DNA of 9,693 bases from Deltaproteobacteria bacterium (lineage in GTDB: Bacteria; Desulfobacterota; Desulfofervidia; Desulfofervidales; DG-60). How positions within the stretch are numbered: the stretch's first letter is position 1; every line of letters begins with the position of its first letter. The position numbers and the translations under genes were made by a program. This document shows positions 1 to 5,896 of the stretch, one piece after another. The stretch spans positions 1-9,693 of the forward strand of contig JAGGTC010000154.1 of the NCBI GenBank assembly GCA_021163945.1, written 5' to 3'. A model generated the notes under the pieces. It saw only the letters and a list, made by a program, of their open reading frames with translations. It searched no databases and had not been told where the DNA came from.

Positions 1-324
1 TTATCTTTTTCCAAGAAGGAAGCCATAGCCAGATATCATTTTGTTTGTTTATATCCATATAAGCCCAGGTAAGTACTGCTAAGCCCTTTGTATATTCAGG
101 ATAGGTAACCCAGATAACATCCTTATAATCAAAGCCTCTTTTTCCATGTAAGACAATCCTTTTTCTTGCTGCCCCCTTTGTCCTCTTAAAGCCTGACTTA
201 TCTATCATAATTACATCGATGTCCTCATATGTCACATCATCGGCATAACGTGTAAACTTTATATCAAACCATGCCTTCATAAGTTCATCGGCACTGGGTT
301 TTTCAGATATCTTTGGTGGATGAC
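1..324 (-). repeat. Direct repeat unit 2: duplicated LolA-like coding region
   Basis: This stretch aligns with 948-1268, the same part of copy A, with high nucleotide similarity and a single-codon indel. The first 55 bases of the window (1-55) match 948-1002 exactly. The repeat is truncated by the window edge. It reflects tandem gene duplication, possibly kept similar locally by gene conversion. Confidence 0.8.
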
Positions 325-400
325 AGACAGGGCCAGCCCAACAGAAGCTTATAAAAAATAAAACTAAAATGGTTGTTATAAATAAAATTCTCCTTATCAT
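1..400 (-). CDS. LolA-like outer membrane lipoprotein-sorting protein, copy B (partial)
   Basis: The first 133 residues of a tandem paralogue of the LolA-like gene at 472-1362; the 3' end lies beyond the left edge. A signal peptide (MIRRILFITTILVLFFISF, then CWAG) is followed by a Cys-His-Pro-Pro motif shared with copy A. The sequence stays closely similar through FTRYADDVTY, KSGFKRTK, LHGKRGFDYKDV and TWAYMDINKQNDIWLWLPSW. One residue is inserted relative to copy A around the EDIDVIM stretch. Cys20 precedes a Trp but does not sit in a convincing lipobox, so the protein is probably soluble in the periplasm. I chose the start at 400 because GGGAG lies 5 bases upstream; an in-frame ATG at 415 has no SD. 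About 70 bases separate it from copy A, with no clear terminator or promoter visible, so it is probably part of the same transcript. Confidence 0.83.
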   Translation of the reverse strand, partial: MIRRILFITTILVLFFISFCWAGPVCHPPKISEKPSADELMKAWFDIKFTRYADDVTYEDIDVIMIDKSGFKRTKGAARKRIVLHGKRGFDYKDVIWVTYPEYTKGLAVLTWAYMDINKQNDIWLWLPSWKKI

Positions 401-471
401 AACTTCTCCCTTCATTGAATATTTTTCTACTCAATTAACCGATTAACTGACAATGATCCACTGACCACCTT
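401..471 (-). other. Intergenic gap between the two LolA-like genes
   Basis: The only non-coding gap of any size in the cluster. It contains the SD of copy B (GGGAG, minus strand, 406-410) and AT-rich sequence. Short repeated words (ATTAAC, ACTGAC) occur, but I see no stable hairpin followed by a T-run and no convincing -35/-10 pair. Copies A and B are therefore probably co-transcribed. Confidence 0.5.
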
Positions 472-1362
472 TTACCATTCTTGCCTTTCTAGTGTCTTTT
501 CTGTAAAAAACCTCTCACTTATACCAGTATTAAACTCAGAAGATTTTATATGCACAACATCCCTATGGCCCGTTCTAAAGTTATGGACCTCCCAAAAATG
601 CGGCCACCAACAACCATCCTCTGGATAGACATCATAACGAAAAATCTCTTTAAATCTCCTTCCGCCTCTGTCATAGTATTCATCATAGATTAAGACACCC
701 GTCCTTTTATCCAGCCAGATCACCCTTTTGCTATAGTACCAATTTTTTCTTTTTGGATAGCCTTCTATTTTGTAACAGGGCACATTTTTACAATAGATCT
801 TTCTATCTAAACTACTTTTGTAGCCAGGAAATATATCTTCTCCTATAAGTCTATATGTCTCATAACCATATCTTCTGGTAGTAATCTCTTCTACTGTAAA
901 CTCAGAGCCCATAAATGAGTCATCCTCTTCTGCCTGTGAGACCTTCCTTATCTTTTTCCAAGAAGGAAGCCATAGCCAGATATCATTTTGTTTGTTTATA
1001 TCTAGATATGCCCAGGTAAGTACAGCAAGCCCTTTTGAGTATTCAGGATAGGTGATAATTACTACATCTTTATAATCAAATCCACGTTTTCCATGAAGGA
1101 TAATCCTTTTTCTTATCCACTTTTTTGTCCTTTTAAATCCTGACTTATCTATGAAGACGACTTCACCTTTATACGTCACATCATCGGCATATCTTGTATA
1201 TTTAATATCAAACCAATTCTTCATTAGTTTATCCACAGTAGGTTTTTTAGGGACCTTTGGTGGATGGCATGGCCTTTTAGAAAAATGAAGATAGGTCTCT
1301 TCAGCAAAGGATAAGCTTACAATTAAAATTGCAATGGCCGTTACAAATAAAATCCTTTTCAT
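472..1362 (-). CDS. LolA-like outer membrane lipoprotein-sorting protein, copy A
   Basis: A 296-aa exported protein of the LolA-like 'outer membrane lipoprotein-sorting protein' family (PF17131 type). The signal peptide occupies residues 1-20 (MKRILFVTAIAILIVSLSFA), with likely cleavage before Glu21 and no lipobox. The family signature is clear: WAYLDINKQNDIWLWLPSWK (118-137) followed by KKIRKVSQ and DDSFMGSEFTVEE (147-159). The mature protein is rich in aromatic and basic residues and should form a periplasmic half-barrel able to hold acyl chains. This family is often encoded beside RND/MMPL exporters, as it is here at operon scale, and may carry the exported product or a lipoprotein across the periplasm. 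The frame is open upstream to 1533, but those codons only overlap the aldehyde dehydrogenase gene. The start at 1362 is fixed by the signal peptide, the SD and alignment with copy B. The actual cargo is unknown. Confidence 0.85.
   Translation of the reverse strand: MKRILFVTAIAILIVSLSFAEETYLHFSKRPCHPPKVPKKPTVDKLMKNWFDIKYTRYADDVTYKGEVVFIDKSGFKRTKKWIRKRIILHGKRGFDYKDVVIITYPEYSKGLAVLTWAYLDINKQNDIWLWLPSWKKIRKVSQAEEDDSFMGSEFTVEEITTRRYGYETYRLIGEDIFPGYKSSLDRKIYCKNVPCYKIEGYPKRKNWYYSKRVIWLDKRTGVLIYDEYYDRGGRRFKEIFRYDVYPEDGCWWPHFWEVHNFRTGHRDVVHIKSSEFNTGISERFFTEKTLERQEW
948..1268 (-). repeat. Direct repeat unit 1: duplicated LolA-like coding region
   Basis: This is the partner of the repeat at 1-324, inside LolA-like copy A. 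The 55-base block 948-1002 is identical to 1-55. Similarity falls towards the signal-peptide end, where the two proteins diverge. Confidence 0.8.
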
Positions 1363-1374
1363 CTCCCCCTCCCC
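1363..1374 (-). promoter_or_regulatory. Shine-Dalgarno deciding the start of LolA-like copy A
   Basis: The minus strand reads GGGGAGGGGGAG directly before the ATG at 1362. It lies in the 19-base gap after the aldehyde dehydrogenase stop and rules out the longer open frame that reaches 1533. Confidence 0.75.
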
Positions 1375-1381
1375 TAAAAAA

Positions 1382-2806
1382 TTATCCAAACCAGCCTGAG
1401 ACTGGGCTTTTACCAAAGGAAATCCCAATATGCTTTGGCTGAAGGTATTCAAAGAGCCCCCACTTGCCCAATGTCCTCCCAAAGCCGCTTTCTTTAAAAC
1501 CACCAAAGGGAGTGGAGGCATCCATTTGGGCAAATGTATTTATCCATACAGTCCCACAGTGTATATCTAAGGCCATTTCCTTTGCCATTTCTATATCCCT
1601 TGTCCAAATCTGTAAGACCAATCCTGTAGGATTTTCTGATACCAAGTTTTTTATCTCCTCCCTTTTAAATGCCTTTACTAAAAGCACTGGTGAAAAGAAC
1701 TCCTCATAAACCAACTTTTCCATCTCTATAATAGTAGGGGCATAAAAATAACCTCTACTTTTTATCTTTTCTCCCCCTATAAGGATTTTTGCCCCCTCTT
1801 TCTTTAATCCCTCAATTTTATTTATAAGCCCATCTAAGTGCATCCTTGACCTCAATGGCCCCATGCCCGTTAGAGGCAGTAATGGGTCACCTAGCCTTAT
1901 CTTCTCTGTCTTTTTTATTAATATCTTTAAGAAGTCTCTATAAATGCCTTCTTCAATTAGGGCTATACTTGTGCCAATGCACATCTGGCCTTGCTTCATA
2001 AAGGCAGAGCCAACAATATTCTCTGCTGCCTCTTCTAGGTCTGCATCAGAAAATACCACAGCCAGGTTGGCCCCACCCAACTCACAGATTACCTTCCTTG
2101 GCCTCATGCCCTGAAACAACCTTCTAAAATTGCTATTTGAGCCGGTAAAGGAGATAATGTCGATATCTGATGATGCCAATTTCCTTCCAATGCCGGGGCC
2201 TTCCCCAGTAATTATATTGATTAACCCCTTTGGAAAATCTAAGTCATCTATGTATTTTGAAAGCTCTAATAAAGATAGACTCCCATACTCAGAGGGCTTT
2301 ACAATTATGGCATTCCCTGCTGCCAAGGCGGCTGCACAGGTAAAGCCAAATGTCATAAGGGGGACATTATAAGGTAAAAATACCCCAGCAATGCCAAATG
2401 GTATATACTGGATAATGTCTATATTGTCCTGATTTAGGGAGATAGGTAAGTGAATGGTGTCTAAAAGTGAGGCATAATATTCAAAACACTGTGCTGAGAG
2501 GGGGATATCTACAAAGAGTGTCTCTTTTATAGTTTTGCCTATCTCCTTTGTCTCAAGCTCAGCCAGTGTCCTTAAATTTTCAAGGATAACTTTAGAGATA
2601 CCCAAGAGTAATTCCTTTCTCTGCTTAAATGGGACACTTTCCCACTGCCTTTGCGCCAATCTGGCCCTTTTTAGGCAAAATGCCAGATCTTGCTCATCTG
2701 CATTAGGTATTTGGGCAAATACCCCTTCTGTAGCAGGGTTCTCAACCATGATTTTTTCTTCTTTCTCCCTAAACTCACCCCCGATATACATCGGATATGT
2801 CTTCAT
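1382..2806 (-). CDS. NAD(P)-dependent aldehyde dehydrogenase
   Basis: A 474-aa member of the aldehyde dehydrogenase superfamily, of normal length. Catalytic elements are Cys276 in GQMCIGTS (273-280), Glu242 in ELGGANL (242-248), Asn147 in the PYNVPL oxyanion segment, Lys170 in KPSE (170-173), and the cofactor-binding FTGS (220-223). The C-terminal PFGGFKESGFGR block is typical. Because the general-base Glu is present, the hydrolytic reaction (aldehyde to free carboxylic acid) is expected rather than the CoA-acylating type. The substrate is not evident from sequence. Lying 3 bases after the aldolase, it most simply oxidises the aldehyde released there: acetaldehyde or (methylthio)acetaldehyde if the pathway is salvage, or a long lipid aldehyde if the SCP2 domain reflects a lipid substrate. 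It has a clear SD (GGAG) before its ATG and ends 19 bases before the LolA-like gene. Confidence 0.93.
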   Translation of the reverse strand: MKTYPMYIGGEFREKEEKIMVENPATEGVFAQIPNADEQDLAFCLKRARLAQRQWESVPFKQRKELLLGISKVILENLRTLAELETKEIGKTIKETLFVDIPLSAQCFEYYASLLDTIHLPISLNQDNIDIIQYIPFGIAGVFLPYNVPLMTFGFTCAAALAAGNAIIVKPSEYGSLSLLELSKYIDDLDFPKGLINIITGEGPGIGRKLASSDIDIISFTGSNSNFRRLFQGMRPRKVICELGGANLAVVFSDADLEEAAENIVGSAFMKQGQMCIGTSIALIEEGIYRDFLKILIKKTEKIRLGDPLLPLTGMGPLRSRMHLDGLINKIEGLKKEGAKILIGGEKIKSRGYFYAPTIIEMEKLVYEEFFSPVLLVKAFKREEIKNLVSENPTGLVLQIWTRDIEMAKEMALDIHCGTVWINTFAQMDASTPFGGFKESGFGRTLGKWGLFEYLQPKHIGISFGKSPVSGWFG

Positions 2807-2809
2807 ATC

Positions 2810-3787
2810 TCACTCCACAGGCACCTTTGCCCAGAGTTTAAATGTCCTCTCAAACACAGGAAACCACTGAGATAGTCTATTAAAATCACCCCTTATCTTT
2901 ATCTTACCCTGCGTTGAGGCCACAAATGGATCAATTTCCCTATTAAAGACCTTTTTCCAAACATCTGTTTTTGCAGAGATAAGGAATTCTGCATCCCCTT
3001 CGTCCTTTGAAAATTTTGTTATCCTTCCCTGCTCATAATGAAAACAATATGTTACCTTCCTATCTGTTTCCTTTATACCAATAACAGTAGTGAGATTAAA
3101 CCTCTTCCCTAGGGATTGAACCATTTCATCGCCATTTATTAAATCCACCAAACAGGCCATATGTTCTTGGGAAAACAGCTTGTATCTCTTTGATATCTCC
3201 TCCTTAGAAGACTCAACCTTTGGCACTATACTGTAGGTGAGTAGATTAAGCCTTGCCTGGGTCTCTAAAAGTTCAATTAATGAAAAGGCAGACTTAAAGT
3301 CTTCTCCTATGGCCACTACCCCATGATTTTTTAATACCACAATATCACTATTTTCTAGGGCCTTAATTACTGGATCTAATTCTGTTACTGTTGGTGTATA
3401 TTGGGGGATAGCTACTACCCCTCCAAGATAAAACCTCTCTTCAAAGCTTATAGGCTCAAGTCCTTTAAAAAAATGAAAGAAGTATACGGTATGTGGAGGG
3501 TGTGCATGAATTATTACCTTCTTTTCAGAAAATTCTTGATGAATCTTTAGATGCATTTCCTTTTCAGAGGTGGGTGATTTTTCCCCTTCTATGATTTTCC
3601 CATTTATATCTAAAAGTAAGATATCCTCTTTTTCTAAGAGGCCTAAATAGGCATCATGGGCAGTGATAAGGATTTTTTCCTTTTCCACCTTTAGGGAGAT
3701 ATTCCCGGACTTTCCAAAAACCAACCCTCTTTTATATAACTGGGTAGCCCAAAATATAATTTTTGCCTTTTCATTCTCATAGCTCAT
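2810..3787 (-). CDS. Class II aldolase fused to an SCP2-like lipid-binding domain
   Basis: A 325-aa two-domain protein. Residues 1 to about 205 form a class II aldolase/adducin domain of the L-fuculose-phosphate aldolase type. It has GKSGNIS (25-31), PTSEKEMH (72-79) with the likely catalytic Glu75, HAHPPH (94-99) giving zinc ligands His94 and His96, and KNHGVVAIG (153-161) with the third zinc ligand His155. Residues about 213-315 look like an SCP2 sterol/lipid-carrier domain: an N-terminal helix, then a stretch around GDAEFLISAKTDVWKKVF, then DPFVASTQGKIKIRGDF, which follows the family pattern of a W/L helix, a DPxxA turn and GKlkikGd. Standalone aldolases of this family are about 215 aa. 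The expected reaction is retro-aldol cleavage of a 5-substituted ribulose-1-phosphate to DHAP plus an aldehyde, as in the DHAP shunt. The appended domain suggests the substrate is held through a hydrophobic tail (inference). The start overlaps the previous TGA as ATGA, with GGGAG about 8 bases upstream. Confidence 0.87.
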   Translation of the reverse strand: MSYENEKAKIIFWATQLYKRGLVFGKSGNISLKVEKEKILITAHDAYLGLLEKEDILLLDINGKIIEGEKSPTSEKEMHLKIHQEFSEKKVIIHAHPPHTVYFFHFFKGLEPISFEERFYLGGVVAIPQYTPTVTELDPVIKALENSDIVVLKNHGVVAIGEDFKSAFSLIELLETQARLNLLTYSIVPKVESSKEEISKRYKLFSQEHMACLVDLINGDEMVQSLGKRFNLTTVIGIKETDRKVTYCFHYEQGRITKFSKDEGDAEFLISAKTDVWKKVFNREIDPFVASTQGKIKIRGDFNRLSQWFPVFERTFKLWAKVPVE

Positions 3788-4260
3788 TTTAAAATCTCCC
3801 AGGGTACAAGCTCATCTTTTGCCTCTATGGCAAGGCCTGGGTCATTGATAAATAGATTTCCATTAATGGTTGAGGCATCTTTATCTAATGGGTTTGATTC
3901 TATCCCACCTTTTAATAGTTTTATGGGTACATTGTGCAGAGAGCTCAATAGACAGGCATATAGACTACCACAAATTCCTACGGCCCCAGAAGGGGTTATC
4001 TCTTTGTAGAAAAAGAGCGTCTTTTTTATCTTATTTTTGTAAAATAAATAACCTAGCATATTGTCTGTGGCATAAATATGCCTTATCCTTGAATTTTTTA
4101 AATTTTTTGAGACAGCCAGCCCTAAGAGGTAGGGTCTCATCTCTGGTACAAGGATATATAGTCCTTTATGATATAAAAATTCTACTTTTAATTGCTCTAT
4201 TGCCTCTTTAGATATCATGCCCCAGATGAGGATAAGGCTCTTTATCTCCTCTAGCTTCAT
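3784..4260 (-). CDS. Degenerate eIF2B/MtnA-fold protein, probably non-catalytic partner
   Basis: A 158-aa protein that resembles only the C-terminal half of the gene upstream. PEMRPYLLG (39-47) matches CETRPYLQG, ATDNMLGYL (64-72) matches the CDNQAAIL block, and ICGSLYACLLSSLHNVPIKLL matches the KIGTYSLAILAKYFHIPFYAL stretch. The catalytic Cys of the TxCN motif has no counterpart. The GSDRSNKRGD region reads FFYKEITPSG (83-92), with Lys where the catalytic Asp should be. It should therefore be inactive alone and could be a structural or regulatory subunit, since eIF2B-fold enzymes work as dimers or hexamers (inference). I chose the ATG at 4260 because GAGG lies 6 bases upstream; a TTG 12 bases earlier would have no SD. 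One base separates it from the isomerase stop, and its TGA overlaps the aldolase ATG. The intact frame and tight coupling argue against a decaying pseudogene. Confidence 0.75.
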   Translation of the reverse strand: MKLEEIKSLILIWGMISKEAIEQLKVEFLYHKGLYILVPEMRPYLLGLAVSKNLKNSRIRHIYATDNMLGYLFYKNKIKKTLFFYKEITPSGAVGICGSLYACLLSSLHNVPIKLLKGGIESNPLDKDASTINGNLFINDPGLAIEAKDELVPWEILK

Positions 4261-4261
4261 A

Positions 4262-5164
4262 TTATTCCTCAAACTTTCCTGAAATATCTATCCAGTCAGA
4301 AATAAACCCCTTGGGTGTAATGTCAAAGGCTGGATATATGGCCCTAGGCCATGAATCCCTCTTCTCTATCCACATAAATACCTCCCTTTCCTGGCGCTGC
4401 TCTATATTTATCTCTTCTATCTCTATATCCTTTGGGAATTGGATAAGGGCATAAAATGGGATATGAAAATATTTGGCAAGGATGGCCAGGGAATAGGTAC
4501 CTATCTTATTTATGATATCCCCCCTTTTATTTGACCTGTCCGAGCCCACTATCACACAATTGACAGCCCCCTCTTTCATCAATATAGCCGCTTGGTTATC
4601 ACATAATATCCTTACAGGGATATTTGCCCTATTTAATTCCCAGAGTGTAAGCCTTGTCCCCTGTAAATAAGGGCGTGTCTCACAGACAAAGAAGCAGGCA
4701 CTCTTTCCCATCTCTTTTAGTGCCTGATAGATATAGATGAGCTCCCCATTCAAATTGCATATGGTCAAGACATTTGCCTGTGCTGGTAATAGTCCGGCCA
4801 GTTTTTTTGCCCTTTTTATCCTATTTTTTTCAAATTCCTTGACAATTCTATTTACTACCTCCCTTAAGTCCTCTTTTTCTCTGGCATATTTTTTTAAGGT
4901 CTCTGCCAGACGATCAAAATCAAATGTAGGCCTTGTCTCTTTAAATGTACTTGCCACTTCATCAATATCTTTATGTAAAACACAGGTATAAAAGAATAGC
5001 AGTACCTGACCAAAGGCCCTGGTCTTCATCTCCCCCAATACCCTTAAGGCCCCCTTAAGTGTATTTACCTTGATATATCTCTCCTCAAAGGGAAGCCTTG
5101 TCTCATCCAATACAAAAATGTTGTCTTCTTCTAATCTTACAGGGAAGCAAAGGGGACTAAGCAT
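4262..5164 (-). CDS. MtnA-like aldose-1-phosphate isomerase (eIF2B-type fold)
   Basis: A 300-aa homologue of S-methyl-5-thioribose-1-phosphate isomerase (MtnA) and of 5-deoxyribose-1-phosphate and ribose-1,5-bisphosphate isomerases. Recognisable blocks are LDETRLP (19-25), TRPT (77-80, the SRPT phosphate-binding Arg region), LTICN (133-137) with catalytic Cys136, ETRPYLQGTRLTLWEL (162-177), and GSDRSNKRGDIINKIGTY (207-224) with catalytic Asp209. YPAFDITP (277-284) is the usual C-terminal block. Both catalytic residues are present, so an aldose-to-ketose 1-phosphate isomerisation is expected, converting a 5-substituted ribose-1-phosphate to the ribulose-1-phosphate. It is shorter than typical MtnA (about 340-350 aa), and the conserved RGAPAIG block is replaced by TRAFGQV (48-54), so specificity may differ. 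The start overlaps the phosphorylase stop by 8 bases and is preceded by GAGG at good spacing. The 3' neighbour is a degenerate copy of the same fold. Canonical methionine-salvage MtnA is less likely because mtnK/B/D-type genes are absent here. Confidence 0.88.
   Translation of the reverse strand: MLSPLCFPVRLEEDNIFVLDETRLPFEERYIKVNTLKGALRVLGEMKTRAFGQVLLFFYTCVLHKDIDEVASTFKETRPTFDFDRLAETLKKYAREKEDLREVVNRIVKEFEKNRIKRAKKLAGLLPAQANVLTICNLNGELIYIYQALKEMGKSACFFVCETRPYLQGTRLTLWELNRANIPVRILCDNQAAILMKEGAVNCVIVGSDRSNKRGDIINKIGTYSLAILAKYFHIPFYALIQFPKDIEIEEINIEQRQEREVFMWIEKRDSWPRAIYPAFDITPKGFISDWIDISGKFEE
4267..4270 (-). promoter_or_regulatory. Shine-Dalgarno deciding the start of the short eIF2B-like gene
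   Basis: On the minus strand this reads GAGG, followed by AATAAT and the ATG at 4260. The TTG at 4272 is the other in-frame start, but it lies upstream of this element, so the ATG is preferred. Confidence 0.6.
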
Positions 5165-5894
5165 CTATTGCCTCAATCAATTTAAACGCCTTATCTACCA
5201 TTTCCCTCTCGGCATCAAAAAATCTGATATCAAAAAAGCCCATCTCACCAGTGATAAGATTGTCACTTACCACAAGGATTGCTAAGGCCCTCCTTTTATA
5301 AAGGTTGGCTATAGTAAGGAATGGACTAGTGACCATATCCACGCCAATGGCCCCCTCTTTGATAACCCTATTTATTATCTCCTTTGTCTCCCTCAGGAGG
5401 GCGTCTGTTGTCCAAACAGTTCCATAATGCACATTTTTGCCATCAAATATACTAGAGGATGCCTCTATCAATTCCCTTTCTGCACGGGGGACAAAACCAT
5501 CATTTACATAGTAGTTTGTGACCCCATCCCCCCTTAAGGCGGCCTCTGCTATTACCACATAGTCTATATCTATGTACGTTCTTAGCGCCCCACAGGAGCC
5601 AAGCCTTATTAAGACATCTACCCCGCCTTCACAGACTATCTCTGTGACCAAGGCAGCATCCGGGGCGTACATACCACCATTTCCTACAGTTATCCTCTTT
5701 CCTTTATATTCCCCTGTCCATAAGGTATAGCCAAATGCACTAAAATTTTTTATGGGATTTCCTAAAATCTCCAGACACATTTCTATTCTTTGTGGCTGTC
5801 CGCTTAAGATTCCAATCCTCCCAAGGTCTCCCTCTCTAAATTGCATGGCATTTAGTAAATCCCTAGCTGTGATATGAACATCTCTTTTCATCAT
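5157..5894 (-). CDS. PNP/UDP-family nucleoside phosphorylase
   Basis: A 245-aa protein of the trimeric/hexameric purine nucleoside/uridine phosphorylase family (PF01048 type), of normal length. It resembles E. coli PNP in several places. VHITARDL (6-13) matches the N-terminal HINA segment whose His contacts the sugar 5' region across the subunit interface. SGQPQR (31-36) matches the phosphate-binding GDPxR loop, with Asp changed to Gln. LIRLGSCGAL (95-104) supplies the phosphate-binding Arg97 and Ser100. VSDN (209-212) contains the Asp that in PNP protonates the purine, which argues for a purine (adenine) base. The ribose-binding VEME motif is instead VDMV (185-188), so the Glu that binds the ribose hydroxyls is missing. 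The expected reaction is adenosyl compound plus phosphate giving adenine plus a ribose-1-phosphate derivative. Its position between a radical SAM enzyme and an MtnA-like isomerase suggests a 5'-deoxyadenosyl or MTA-like substrate. The first ATG of a tandem ATGATG is used; the SD (GGGGGAGGTG) sits rather far upstream, about 12 bases. Confidence 0.88.
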   Translation of the reverse strand: MMKRDVHITARDLLNAMQFREGDLGRIGILSGQPQRIEMCLEILGNPIKNFSAFGYTLWTGEYKGKRITVGNGGMYAPDAALVTEIVCEGGVDVLIRLGSCGALRTYIDIDYVVIAEAALRGDGVTNYYVNDGFVPRAERELIEASSSIFDGKNVHYGTVWTTDALLRETKEIINRVIKEGAIGVDMVTSPFLTIANLYKRRALAILVVSDNLITGEMGFFDIRFFDAEREMVDKAFKLIEAIDA

Positions 5895-5896
5895 AA

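Noticed and set aside
401..471. Terminator or promoter between the LolA-like copies
   Set aside because: I found no GC-rich hairpin with a T-run and no convincing -35/-10 pair.
1363..1533. 57-codon N-terminal extension of the LolA-like copy A frame
   Set aside because: It overlaps the 3' end of the aldehyde dehydrogenase in another frame, has no SD, and would bury the signal peptide. The start at 1362 has a strong SD and aligns with copy B.
2781..2794. Near-palindrome CCGATATACATCGG
   Set aside because: It lies inside the aldehyde dehydrogenase coding sequence near its start, is imperfect, and is short enough to occur by chance. There is no reason to call it an operator.
2810..5894. Ordinary methionine salvage (mtn) operon
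   Set aside because: A phosphorylase and an MtnA-like isomerase are present, but no mtnK, mtnB, mtnC/D or mtnW-type gene is. The isomerase instead leads into an aldolase-SCP2 fusion and an aldehyde dehydrogenase. Simple 5'-deoxyadenosine/MTA shunt salvage is still kept as the alternative.
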